From assembly GCF_026151205.1 (NCBI RefSeq), contig NC_087082.1, forward strand, positions 17,205,401-17,269,400: 64,000 nt of DNA. Direction: 5' to 3'. Below the pieces are notes generated by a model. The model had not been told where the DNA came from and did no database searches. It saw nothing but the letters and a program-made list of their open reading frames with translations. This DNA comes from Bolinopsis microptera. Its lineage: Eukaryota; Ctenophora; Tentaculata; Lobata; Bolinopsidae. This document shows positions 10,443 through 21,224 of this stretch, one piece after another. Within the stretch, counting starts at the first letter, position 1; every line of letters starts with the position of its first letter. The translations under genes and the position numbers were made by a program.

Positions 10443-11545
10443 ATGTCCCACAATGTGCTGCAGCAAATCTCCCGATTCACCAACAGAACTGTAAAATTAG
10501 GCAAAAAAGAAGGGAAAAAGAAGCTCGTTTCAGCCGGTATGTCTGATTCTCTTTGAAAGGAAACTTTCTCCCATATTTTGTCTGATTCGACTGATTTGGA
10601 ATATTTTTTTTCCTTAGTTAAACAAACATTTCAAACCGGGTTATATACAGGAAGTGTACTGATGACCCACGCCAAGAAGGAGGGATACAAAGACCAATGG
10701 AATTTTCACGAGCAACATCAACGTCCAAGAACGTGAGTATGTTTAAAGACTACTGTAGTACAGTAGTTTTATACAGATATCGAGTTTTATACAGATATCG
10801 AGTTTTATACAGATATCGATGTGACTTGCTCGGACCGATAAGGGTTACGAGATCTCGAGATTTTATGCATAGAATTTATCCTCTTTAAAAATCTCCTTCT
10901 TTTCACTCATTCACTGATGACTGCTTTCCAAAGAATCAACTTCTGCCTAGTTTGAGTTAGCTGTTGTTACTATTACTTAACTATAGTATTTGATGTAGGT
11001 TACTAAACTATAGTATTTGATGTAGGTGGAGACAGCACTACAGGTTTATGGAGCATAAGAGAATGTACAGTGAGGGTATGAACGATAGACTTGACTTTGT
11101 TCTGTCCGGATACACAGCCAAAACTGGTTTTAGCTTCGAGAGAGGTAAATAACTAGTAACTAGGAGCTTCCTTTGTAGTTTACTTGTAGCCAATTGGTTC
11201 AGGGAGAAATTTGAGTTTTGACAGGATTGTCTACGATTCTGAATCGAGGCTTGCCTAGATTGATGATCAAATAAAGTTAATTCAAGTGTTGACAAAATAA
11301 TATTTTACTAATTAAGTAAAACTGTCCAGGAATTGATGATCGAATTAAGTTAATTCAAGTCTTGACAACTAATAATTAATTGTAATAAACTAATTAAGTG
11401 AAACTTTTCAGGAATAGAGGACAATCCCCGGTTTTTACACTACAAGCAGTCGGGTAGTACTACTCCAGTTGATAAACCGGAATGGAGGGCAAAATACAAG
11501 CACCTTCTTACACAAAAAAGTAAAAAAACTGTTTCTTCGTCATGA
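10443..11545 (+). CDS. Small basic protein of unknown function, 4 exons
   Basis: Exons 10443-10536, 10618-10732, 11026-11144 and 11412-11545 join in frame (phases 1, 2, 1) to a 153-aa product ending at TGA. All introns are GT-AG with good donors (GTATGT, GTGAGT, GTAAAT). The protein begins MSHNVLQQISRFTNRT, is rich in Lys/Arg and aromatic residues, and has no signal peptide or membrane segment. Features: a lysine cluster (KKEGKKKL) near residue 24, WNFHEQHQRPRTWRQHYRFM in the middle and a Lys/Ser-rich end. I do not recognise the family; the Trp/Tyr/Arg-rich make-up resembles small mitochondrial-ribosome or ciliary inner-tubule proteins, which is only a guess. Exon 3 has two acceptors 26 bp apart through a local duplication. 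Confidence 0.7.
10762..10815. repeat. 17-bp unit repeated three times
   Basis: TTTTATACAGATATCGA-type units in tandem inside intron 2 of the gene at 10443-11545. Confidence 0.8.
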
Positions 11546-12200
11546 GGGTTAAATTATATGAATTTTACTGGTCTCGTTTAGTTAGGAATTACGAGATCAT
11601 AAAGTTGAATTATTAAAGCTGTGTACTAACTTCTCAGAATGTACAGCGTGCAGGTGACTCTAGAGCTTTGAATAGAAGGTTCTAAATGCTGAAATATCCT
11701 AGGATACTGTTGGAAGTGACATATTATTTATTTGTATAGCTAAAAGCTATATTTGGACGCATTTCATGAATTATTTTTATTGTGTTTTATTGTATTCTTT
11801 ATTGAAAGTCAATGTAAAGATTACAAAGGCTAGGGAATTGCGAAGGAAATTAAATGATTAAAATATAATCACTTCTTATTAGCAAATCCAAAATACTGAA
11901 TAAAATAATAAACTCGGTTCAGAGAACACATCCCAGTTTGATTTATTCCTTTAATAGTTTAAAACAATACCACTTTAAGGATGGATTGATAGACTTATTA
12001 CAGACGGTGCTTGTAGAAAACGGTGAAAGTTAATGAAGTGTAGAAACAGCAATTCCGCCTTACCCTTGGTCCCACTAATTTTACAATTTATCCTCCCCCG
12101 AACTAAGCTGAACAAATCCATTTCAACTGCTCTCAACCCTGATATCAGAATATTCCTGAAAGTTTAAACTGGGTGTATAGATGTTGTGAGTCCCGCCGTT
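11546..12200. other. Intergenic; no feature recognised
   Basis: AT-rich spacer between the small basic protein gene and SNRNP25. A short upstream frame ATG-TTG-TGA at 12181-12189 precedes the SNRNP25 start. Confidence 0.4.
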
Positions 12201-14077
12201 ATGTTACAAGAAGCGTATGATTTATTGCAGGACATATTAGGAGATCCGTTACTGGCTGACTTACCTGAGGTTTGTGTGGGATGGTTGATTTGTTTGTCGA
12301 ATACTTTTACCAAATATTATTAATCGGCACGGCTCTTATCTCAACTCTGTCTCTATTGGAACAACAAGAAGATATTATTACTTATATCATTATATCCTAA
12401 ATGTTCGGGAGCAGGAATAATGGTACTGGTAGAGTGAAAGTCTCAAACATTCTATTTTGGATTATTTCTTATTCGATTTAAAATGGTAAAATATAATCCT
12501 GAGCCTTTCCAGGACGTGGACACGGAGGATGTGAGATGTCAGATAGCAAGAGCTAAGGGACATGTTATAGACCTAACCCTGCTTAGACCCGGGGACAACA
12601 AGGTCATTATAATCTGTTTAGTTCATTAATTAATTAGTTAATTAACCTCGTTAGTTAATAAATTCTATAGTTACAGAAACCAATTATGTACATTTATTTT
12701 ATTGTACCACAAAATGTCAATATTTATATTGTACAGTAAGTTAATTCAATTTACAATAATAAGATAGATTTATTATTATTCTTAGATGAGAGTGTCAGTG
12801 TTACACAACGCCCGAGTGTCAGATCTCCAAAGAATAGTAACTAAAGCCATAAAACGAAGTACCCCTGACCTACCCAAAGCTTACTCTTGGAGGTAAAGCT
12901 TTAAACATTCAATTAAAGGTTTTAGTGGACATGACAGTGTCACCTAAACAAATCACAGTAACGACGAGCAAATACACAGATATTACATATTACAGTCTTC
13001 AAATATTTTATCTTTATTCGTACGGAATTTCCTTATCTAGAATTTTCTTGAAATCTAGAATTATCTTATCTAGGAGTAGCATTTATGTAGGAGTGGCATT
13101 ACAGTCATCGGAATTCTAAAATAACGAAAGTTCCGAGTTTTGCCTCTTAAGGGGGCATAGGCAGCTCAGTGACCATCTAGCGCACCGTTTCCACACAAAA
13201 AAAATTTGAGAATACCCATGATTTTTGTAATCGAGCATTTCCTGGTTAGAGTGGAATTTTCGGAGAAAATAATTTTTTTGGTTGAGACGCTATAATTTAG
13301 ATAATTATTGAGATAGCAAGCTACAATTTTTCAAAAAATCTGTTTCTGTACTGTTCTACATGGGTGTAAAATTTCATTACCCTATCTCAAAAGGCTGGTG
13401 CGTTATAACCTATTAAAGTAAAAATAGCTGAAATTTTCCTGCTCGATTACAAAAATGGGTATTCTCAAAATAATTTCTTTTGGTGTGGAAACGGTGCGCT
13501 AGATGGTCACTGAACTGCCTATGAGGTTATTTGGGTTGGAAAGGTTTGGCGTATGCCCCTTTAAAGACTGGTCTTGAATAAATTGAACCCTCGTACTGTT
13601 AGTGTTTAGTATTGAGTTCAACCGACCACATACCCTGTAGGCACCATTTTCTCTTTATTTTAACCTCTCCACCAATTTCCACGTAACATCCCAATTACTT
13701 GACAGTCACAAAACAACGTTGATTGATGAAGATCTCAAATGACTTTATTGGACCGTGCCCAATACAATCACCTTCCTAGCAGGGGTGATATGTTTTACGA
13801 ACGTACTCTACGTCACCTTCCTACCTTTTCGTGTCTCGTATTCGTGTCTCTTGTATCGTATTCGTGTCTCGTGTCTCGTGTCTCAGATTGTAACACACTC
13901 CACCTCACCAGGTCTATGTGGAGGAGATACAACCTGTCAGTCGGAAGTATTAAACTGTCGGACCGGAACAGGATGTTAATCCACTACGGAGTAAAGAATA
14001 ACGACACAGTCTCCTTCACAAAACGAGTTGCTGTAACCAGCACACATGCACCACCTCCCCCGCACAGACGACGCTGA
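12201..14077 (+). CDS. SNRNP25: U11/U12 small nuclear ribonucleoprotein 25 kDa protein
   Basis: Exons 12201-12269, 12513-12602, 12786-12892 and 13912-14077 join in frame (phases 0, 0, 2) into 143 aa. The product matches the SNRNP25 family along its length: N-terminal helix ending DPLLADLP, a central ubiquitin-like beta-grasp region (VSVLHNARVSDLQRIVTKAI), then YSWR...WRRYNLSVGSIKLSDRN, HYGVKNNDTVSF and a basic Arg-rich tail. The usual length is about 130 aa; the extra residues are the Pro/Arg-rich C-terminus. In other animals the protein sits in the U11/U12 di-snRNP that recognises minor (U12-type) introns in the nucleus, so the organism probably keeps minor splicing. Its own introns have ordinary GT-AG ends. 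Intron 3 carries a TTAA-flanked element. A possible AATAAA lies at 14466. Confidence 0.9.
13151..13560. mobile_element. TTAA-flanked foldback element in SNRNP25 intron 3
   Basis: TTAA at 13147-13150 and 13561-13564 flank ends GGGGGCAT and ATGCCCC. Inside, long arms pair, with landmarks CATCTAGCGCACCGTTTCCA on the left and the reverse complement near 13492, and AATACCCATGATTTTTGTAA facing its partner near 13445. About 410 bp, no ORF. Termini resemble the foldback elements at 39985 and 44003. Confidence 0.8.
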
Positions 14078-15479
14078 ATTTTCAGGACTGTCAACTTGAT
14101 AATCCTCAAAAAATGCTCAGACTTTTAACGTCAACATATTATTTTTAAAACTCGTGATCAATAGAGAATTAGCGTATGTTGTTGCTAACTATTTTATTTG
14201 CTGTCAATTAGTTATCAGTTATGACACATTGAATTAGACAAAAGGATCTGACTGCAGGGAAATAATTGGATATCTTTACTTGGAAGCTGAGTTATAAAAC
14301 TATGTGTTTATACTTTTAACATTTGACACATTTTCGTTTGTCGTAAAGTTTCTATATGATATTTTGCTCCGTGATTATTAATTACTAGCACGATATCGTA
14401 GAGTAAGGTCCTTAGGGTAGTGCTGTAGGATTAAGATGTTTTATTTTTTAAATGAAGATGTTTTTAATAAATATATGATAACTGAAGAATGTGGTGTCTG
14501 TATAATTACTTTAAAGTGGTAATATGATGTTACTTTAAAACTTGTAGTGCGAGTTTAATTTATAGTTAGTTTAAAGTATTTAACTTATAGTGTTAGTTTA
14601 ACTTATAGTGTTAGTTTAAGTTACACAGTTACATTTATATAAATGTTTTAGAATCCTTCAGTCCTTTTTAAAGTCCAGCTTTATTATTATACAAACGTGC
14701 TTACTGATTATTATAGAACTGTACCCGTTTTTGCTGTTATTCAATATTCATTGTTTAAGATTAATAAATCTAGAGATAGAACACTTTCATTTGTCGACTC
14801 TAATTCTAAAATTGGGACGTTATTAGGCGTAATAGACTTGGTAATGCGTAATGATAATCGTGTTAGGTGCTGTTAATTGTTTGTCTTCAAGCTGTATGTA
14901 GGTATCCCGTGCATTTCATTAAATGGACCAAAAATGCCAACTTCAGGTTGAAAATGTTTATAAGTATAACTTCTTGACACACGTTGTATACCTCTTTAGA
15001 GGCATGCAACGTGTAGCAAATAACTATTTAAGCGTCGGTTGTTTTTACAAGATTGTAATCTAAAGCAGCTCAATAGGGGAAGGCTGATCAAAAATAAGAC
15101 AAATTCACCGACGTAATACATGGACAGCCCGTTTAATGGCTTAGTGTTGCTTGTACCGCTTCACACTACTGTTTCTGCTAATTTCTAGTTTACAGTTTGA
15201 TTTGGTCTAGACGCATTGCAAAATTTCAGATCTTTAACTTAATTTAACATGGTTTTAACTTTAAGGCACATAAATATGGCGATTTTGGGGTTTCTAAAGA
15301 GTACCCCGTGTTACTTTTAACGAGTTTCGTATGACAGTAGTAGTAGTAGTACTAGTAGTAGTAGTAGTACTGCGCAAGTATTTTGTGCAAATATCGTAAT
15401 ATCCATACAGCTATTATTTATTTTTGTCATCTTTAACATTGAATTAGAATATTTTGACCTAAAAATAAACTTGCCGAAC
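14078..15479. other. Intergenic with minor repeats
   Basis: Short repeats of TTAACTTATAGTGTTAG near 14580-14620 and a GTA/GTAGTA run at 15336-15370. A motif ACACGTTGTATACCTCTT at about 14977 recurs at about 20175. No gene seen. Confidence 0.4.
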
Positions 15480-15507
15480 GAAAATGAATAGTAATAGTAT
15501 TCTGCCG

Positions 15508-16647
15508 TTTTCTCAGAAAAGGCAGTAAGTCCATATTTGCCATTTCGAGATATTGCGACTTTTACGTTTATGGTTTTTTCTCCGCTTACTTTTTGCGTAA
15601 GATCGAAAGTAAACACGTTGAGTTATCAATAATTGGTCAAATTTTAATTTGTCAAAAAAATTAAAGCTTTGAGCCGTCCATAAGCTTAGATATAACCATT
15701 TTTATGCCAAATAATCGAGCTTATTTTTCATACTGGATGGACTTACTGCCTTTTCTGAGAAAACTTGGACTTACTTCCTTTTCTGAGAAAAATCTCTGTT
15801 CAATATTTTTCTGAGAAGGAAGTAAGTCCAAGCTTTTTACTAAATTTTTGAGGTTTGGATCTATGTATTTTGGATTATATTGTAAAATATAAACAATTAG
15901 GTAAATCTAAATTGCTCCATATCATATAATAAATGTTTTTGAATAATAGTATGCCCTTATTTAGGCAAACTAGCCAATTTTGAAAGATTTCAGTGCATTA
16001 AATGATATCTTATCGATATTTTGATGAAAATGAACTTGATCTAAAAGATATACCTAAACTAAACATTCTCTGCGATTATAACAGCTCAATAACTGCTCCA
16101 ATGTTTATGTTTTGCGACTAAAATACATCCGGCGTTTTTGAAAATCGGCCACCAAATTTTTTTTGAGGCCTAAATGAAAATTTTGATCACTTAAGTAAAG
16201 TTGAAATGTAATTATACATCGATTCTGAAAATTTCTAGCGAAAATATCAATCGGCAGTAAAGTTATGTTCTTTTTGGGAAATCGCTTTCTAAAATTCCGC
16301 TTTTAGCATGCTTTTATAGGAAGTAAGTCCAGCTACTTCTTCCTATCACAGATAATTTATCTCAGAAAAGGCAGTAAGTCCACAGAATTACTTCCTTATC
16401 TCAGAAGATTTTCAAGATTTTCTCAGAAAAGGCAGTAAGTCCGGACTTACGTCCTTCTCTCAGAAAATAATTGGCCAAAACCGAACATAATGTTTCTCAA
16501 CTGGGACTTACTTCCTTAGAAATTGCATGCAACAATGTTTCTATACATTAATATGTAGCTCATGTTGTAGAGAATTTTCTACTGAAAATTTTGATACCAA
16601 TATTGTCATATTTCGAAAAATTGGACTTACTGCCTTTTCTGAGAAAA
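15508..16647. repeat. Cluster of about 10 dispersed copies of a 25-bp motif
   Basis: The motif CTCAGAAAAGGCAGTAAGTC and its reverse complement occur at about 15508, 15739, 15768, 15807, 16317 (part), 16357, 16387 (part), 16419, 16443, 16504 (part) and 16623, in both orientations and with irregular spacing. Variants swap GGCAGTAAG for GGAAGTAAG. No ORF crosses the cluster. The arrangement resembles subterminal transposase-binding arrays, but termini and duplication were not identified. Confidence 0.8.
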
Positions 16648-16674
16648 CGGCAGTATTAAGGGGGTATAATATTA

Positions 16675-16740
16675 TCTGGGGACCCCAGGCTATTATGTTC
16701 ATAAACATAGGGATTCGGCGGAATGACTGAGCGCAGCCCA
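16675..16740 (+). repeat. Dispersed repeat, inverted partner at 26188-26262
   Basis: About 65 bp with landmarks GGGGACCCCAGGCTAT, ATAAACATAGGGATT and GGCGGAATGA; the reverse complement, with small changes, lies at 26188-26262 some 9.5 kb away. Confidence 0.8.
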
Positions 16741-17158
16741 GCCCAGTAAGTATAATATAAAGGCTGACGGTCTTGTCAGACTTTGACTGGCCTGGGAGGG
16801 GCCGTCTATTTGAAAAATAGTTTCTGTTGAGGTCGCAATGTGAGACAATGACGGTTGTGCTTTACGCAGCTAGTCCTAGTGATACCAGCACTGCGGTTTG
16901 TGTATTTCCAATGTTGCAAAGCAATCCCGATCAGCAGCATATCAATCATCATTAAATTTATGCTTATAAGTTATGTAAAATAAAATAAACCGTGGCTAGC
17001 TGCGTTTTTATCTATGGGTTGATAAATTTTCGATTTTTTTAAACACATTTTATTGGCCTTCTTATTCATGTTTCTTAAAAAGCAATGTGAACCTTTAAAA
17101 GTTTACAGTCAGCGTTTTCAGTTTAAGCATTTTTTTAATTTTGTGGTTAATTCAGAGG

Positions 17159-17617
17159 TCAAGCTGTTGAGGTATTGATGATAAGGCTCCATGAACATAC
17201 TTTGTATTGTTTGTACGCGTCGCTAAAAATTCTGCATTTGTGCAACTTACACATTTTGTTTTTAAACTTGACATACCAAGGCGGTATGTTTGTGCTACAA
17301 TTCTTTGGAGCACAAACCTTGGCAATATCCAGGAAGCCCACCATTTCTCGTTTGATTCCTTTTGCGATTTCCGTGTAATTCCTGTGGAATTCCATGTGGA
17401 TTGATTGGGCTTCTTGGATTCTAACTTGTTTTACTAGATACATGACGATTATTTCGGCTCGCACCAAATAGTGATCTGGGCGATGGCAGACAGGAACTGT
17501 CTCTAGTTCAGAGCTCATAAAATTTCCGTACAGATGATCGTGACATTTTAACTGACCGCATATTTTACATAATATTGTTACTAAGATCGAGTAAGGCTGT
17601 GATAGTATAACTAACAC
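17159..17617 (-). CDS. Cys-rich open frame of unknown function
   Basis: Open for 152 codons, with the only ATG 33 codons in (119 aa from MSSELETVPV); the 5' part opens without ATG, so it may be a 3' exon. Composition is coding-like, with cysteine pairs CKICGQLKC, CAPKNC and CKLHKC. No domain recognised. It lies in a repeat-rich gap between SNRNP25 and the second Ig-like receptor, and could be an orphan exon, a decayed gene or a transposon fragment. Confidence 0.35.
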   Translation of the reverse strand: MLVILSQPYSILVTILCKICGQLKCHDHLYGNFMSSELETVPVCHRPDHYLVRAEIIVMYLVKQVRIQEAQSIHMEFHRNYTEIAKGIKREMVGFLDIAKVCAPKNCSTNIPPWYVKFKNKMCKLHKCRIFSDAYKQYKVCSWSLIINTSTA

Positions 17618-18179
17618 GATGTTAGCTTTTTAACTTCTTCAACATTCAATAATAATTCGTGTGTGACACTAACAAATATACAGAGTGTACTTGAATTCAT
17701 GAGGTTGCAGAAGCATGGCATGTAGATGTCAAGCCCACAAAGTTCGAATATATCAACACCTTCATTTACTTATTTTAGGAGCCGTCAAATTGCAAAATAG
17801 ACATTTAGTTTCATTGACTGATCGCTGTTCATTCGGACATTGCTGTCAATTATTGGCAGAAATTTTGAACGAAAAATTGCTGATTTAATACTTTTACTTA
17901 GATAAATTTGTTTATTTGTGATTTGGTCTCGTTCGCTATCGTGACCTTTGTTGCAGCGGTCTACTTTTCTGTTTCATAACACTCGCCAGTGTTTCTTTAA
18001 GCTTTTTAACAATTACAGTGTTCAGTTATCAGTTATCGGTTATGCCGTTGACGCTCAACTAGTTTACTGTAGAAGGCGCAACATTCTATAACGAAATAAC
18101 GTAAAAAATGCGTTAGTTCTTCAAGTTAAATCTCAATCTTTATTTGAAATAGTCAAACGCCAGTTTTGAATCAGAGTGC
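17618..18179. other. Upstream region of receptor copy 2; no gene seen
   Basis: No ORF of note. It leads into the TATA-like element at 18180. Confidence 0.4.
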
Positions 18180-18189
18180 TATATAAAAG
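18180..18189 (+). promoter_or_regulatory. TATA box candidate for Ig-like receptor copy 2
   Basis: TATATAAAAG about 160 nt upstream of the receptor start at 18342. The sequence is a good TATA consensus and no intron is needed between it and the coding frame. Transcription start not shown. Confidence 0.5.
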
Positions 18190-18341
18190 TATAAACTTCA
18201 TCAATTACTTTGAGAATATATTTTACAGGCTGAAAACCACATGACCATCGACAAATTGACGAGAAGATGTCACAAAAGCTTGGTGTTTTCAGTGTTTTAG
18301 GTGCTCCCGTTAGATTTGTGGAGTTAAAGATTACCTCAAAA

Positions 18342-19847
18342 ATGAACGTGTTGATTGTTATACTCGCCCTCTTTCTGAGCACGTCCAAATGCTGTAAAGA
18401 AACATGCTATTCAGCCTACAAAGGGGGGTCTCTAGAACTCCAGGAGGTACAAGACGGCACCCCCACAATAGTTCCCATCAACTTTACAGGAGTGGTGACA
18501 ATAGAAGCAGCCTACATTCCCGGCTATAAAGCCCAGTGGGAGTACATCAGGTTCATGCAAAACGAGGATGTTCATCCTCTTGTTCTACAGTTTTACACCC
18601 CTCAAAAAGGTTACATCACCACCTTGAACGTGTTTGCTGAAGATGACACTGGACGTAAATCCAGTACTGGCTATTCGGCCTACAGCTTGTTCAACAAGGT
18701 CAGAGCTGACATTATCATACAAGTGTCCGATATTCACGTGGCTGAGGACAATTTTTATCGGATTTATTTGGGAGAACCAGGAAATGCTCATGGTAGTAAC
18801 TACAGCTATCAAAGTGAAGAAAATTGGGAAGAGTTGTCGTTCATGAGGTTTAACACTACCACTCAGATAAAAACAGATAATAAAGCGATTTATTTCAAGT
18901 CTGTTTCAATTTGCTCTGATGACACCCCCGTGTTATGTGGGGTGTCTGTAGAAACTGTTGCTGTGTCCAGGGGTACAGCGTTTAATTTGTCATGTTCAGT
19001 TTATGGAGCATCCTACCTCGAGGCAGTGTGGTCTACTGAAGGTAACATTCGTAAAAAACCGGTTTATTCAGTTGACGGATTTCTTAAAACAACCACCATC
19101 CCAATTCAAAGTTACAACGGATATCAGATGGGAATGTGGACGTGTCGCTGGAGGAATAAAAACTTTGGAACTTTTAGTGAAACCAAAACTTTTCATGTCG
19201 TTGAACTTGTTTCTAAACCCTCGCATACGACTTATTTAATCCACAAAGAGGAGGAGGGGGACCAAGTCTTTAAATGGATAATCAGAAACAAACGCCCACA
19301 AGAACTACCTGATAAGTACACAGTACTTCTGGAATGTGAACAAGGAAACCTTGATATTACTCCAGACAGTAAGGACTCATTTTGGATATCAATGCTGACA
19401 TATTTTGAGGAGTACTCGGGAGTCAGTGAGCATAGTGCCACCCTCAAACTTCCAAAGGATGTAACTTCTGATTTCATCACCTGCACGCTGTCTCTTGTAG
19501 AAAATTCAGGAGAAAATGGCACAGAAATATTGGGAGTTTTGGATACCACGACACTCTACAGAGAGGGTTATCACTGTGAGGCGGGGGAGTATGGAGAGGG
19601 GGAGGAATGTGTAAAATGTGACGATAGTTTCACGAGTGTTCCTCGCAGTATAACGTGCTTTCCTCTAGAACTTCCCGAAGAGCTGCAAATAATATCTCCC
19701 GAGGAAAAGAAGGAATGGGAAACCTCATTTTCCACAAACATTAACGTGCAGATCGGAGTAGTTATAGGAATCGTACTTTTATTAACTCTGGCTGTCTCAG
19801 CTATCGCTTTAACGATTTTCGTTTCGAAAAAATTAGACTGCCTTTGA
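18342..19847 (+). CDS. Ig-like cell-surface receptor, copy 2 (intronless)
   Basis: Single exon, 501 aa from the Met that starts a classical signal peptide (MNVLIVILALFLSTS, followed by KCCKETC). The frame stays open upstream (to 18267), but the homologous position and the signal peptide favour 18342. Order of parts: N-terminal domain of unknown fold (about 18-215); Ig-like domain with C(SVYG)...W...C(RW) (about 220-290); a second beta-type domain ending ITCTLSLVENS; Cys-rich stalk YHCEAGEYGEGEECVKC; spacer; transmembrane helix GVVIGIVLLLTLAVSAIALT; and a seven-residue tail SKKLDCL too short for a signalling motif. Multiple N-glycosylation sites. Paralogue of the protein at 1551-3263; similarity stops just after SVPRSITCFP, so stalk, membrane anchor and tail are unrelated. 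The short tail suggests it needs a partner to signal. Ligand unknown. Confidence 0.85.
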   Translation: MNVLIVILALFLSTSKCCKETCYSAYKGGSLELQEVQDGTPTIVPINFTGVVTIEAAYIPGYKAQWEYIRFMQNEDVHPLVLQFYTPQKGYITTLNVFAEDDTGRKSSTGYSAYSLFNKVRADIIIQVSDIHVAEDNFYRIYLGEPGNAHGSNYSYQSEENWEELSFMRFNTTTQIKTDNKAIYFKSVSICSDDTPVLCGVSVETVAVSRGTAFNLSCSVYGASYLEAVWSTEGNIRKKPVYSVDGFLKTTTIPIQSYNGYQMGMWTCRWRNKNFGTFSETKTFHVVELVSKPSHTTYLIHKEEEGDQVFKWIIRNKRPQELPDKYTVLLECEQGNLDITPDSKDSFWISMLTYFEEYSGVSEHSATLKLPKDVTSDFITCTLSLVENSGENGTEILGVLDTTTLYREGYHCEAGEYGEGEECVKCDDSFTSVPRSITCFPLELPEELQIISPEEKKEWETSFSTNINVQIGVVIGIVLLLTLAVSAIALTIFVSKKLDCL

Positions 19848-20278
19848 AGCTTCAAACTGATTGACGTTTAATAAGATCGCGTAGTTTATTCAGTGTTGCA
19901 GTATGATTCACGCTTCGAACACCCAAGGAGCTATTTTATGAGGTCAATCCACGTCAACATGGTGCAGCCCTACAAATTCAATAACTTAAAGTGCTGTTCC
20001 GCCTGTTCGAACTATTTGTTGAATGAATACCATATTTTCTAAATACGATTTATAGCGAATAACTACAAACTACGACGAACAGTGTTTTATGACTTCAGTA
20101 TTGATGAACTCCGTTATTGTGTATTGGTCACTAATAAACATAAACGACAATCCAGAATTCTGTCAAAACTTGCTACACGTTGTATACCTCTTTTGCGGCC
20201 GGTCGGACATTGAAATTAACGCTAGAGCCTCCAGCGTTCAATTAGTGTTTTCAATTAATAATAATAATAACAGAACAC

Positions 20279-20396
20279 CAGAGCTAGTGAGTAGTGGGTC
20301 CGAGGCTGATACTCGTGGTCAGCACCCCCGGGGTCGGTAACGGCAGCAGTCCATTGGATGGCTGCCGGCTAGAGCTACTCACTCCCTGGCATTGCC
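20279..20396 (+). other. Structured 5' end of the retrotransposon, candidate ribozyme
   Basis: GTGAGTAG (20286-20293) can pair perfectly with CTACTCAC (20376-20383), framed by CCAG/CTGG. Inside lie a hairpin GCTGA...TCAGC with loop ACTCG and a 7-bp hairpin CGGCAGC...GCTGCCG followed by GGCTAGAG. R2-type elements often start with HDV-like self-cleaving ribozymes; the hairpin loop and the joining strand recall that fold, but I could not place its P1 helix, so only structure is supported. Confidence 0.4.
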
Positions 20397-21224
20397 AGAT
20401 GTCTTCTTCCTGAGGTTCAGTTATAGCACAAAGTTTAAACTATTAACACTGTTAGTTCCCCCGTTACTAGTCCAAGTAACGGGCTAGAACTTGACCAAAC
20501 AGCTGGTGAAACACCTGTAGACCACCAGAACCTCAGGCTCTATTGTCCTTCTCAACATCATTTAATGTTATCGTGAGATTTTGTAATTGCTTAAAATTCA
20601 TGTTTAGGAAGGAACAAAAAAAAAAGAAAGAAAATTACAAAAAAAGTTAAAAACAAAAAAAGACAAAAAAAGCACAAAATGGAAAAACCAAGAAAAGTAT
20701 CTGTGACTGAAACAGCAGTATTTTAAGATTTATCCCCTTATTATATATTTATTCGTTATCATAGCAGCATAGACTGTCAGTACTGAAAAATTCTCCATCC
20801 TTAGTAAATAATTACTATTTATAGTGTTACCATTTACCATACCCATTGTATTAGTAATTACATTGTAATTGAAATTATATTATATATATCCTTGTATCTG
20901 GTGTTACTTGTCCCCCGGTTAATTCCCTTTCTTGCCTCTCGTTGGTGAAAATCCTTTATCCTTCTGCTCTAGCTCTTGGTTTCTTGACTAGGTGCAATTG
21001 ACACCTAGTGGTTTTCTTTCCGGGCATGGACTGACCCGCAGATGTCCCCCAATCTTAAGTTGTGGACTCGTGACAAAAGGATGTGTGGCCATGGGTTAAA
21101 TGGTTACTAACGGGTCTACTACCCAGGAGGTAGCTACCTGGGGAGCTGGGCGACGCGGGGCAACGCTCAGTGCTCTGTTTTCCCTGCCAACTCTCTAGGG
21201 GGTGTTTAGTCCCCCAGTTATGAT

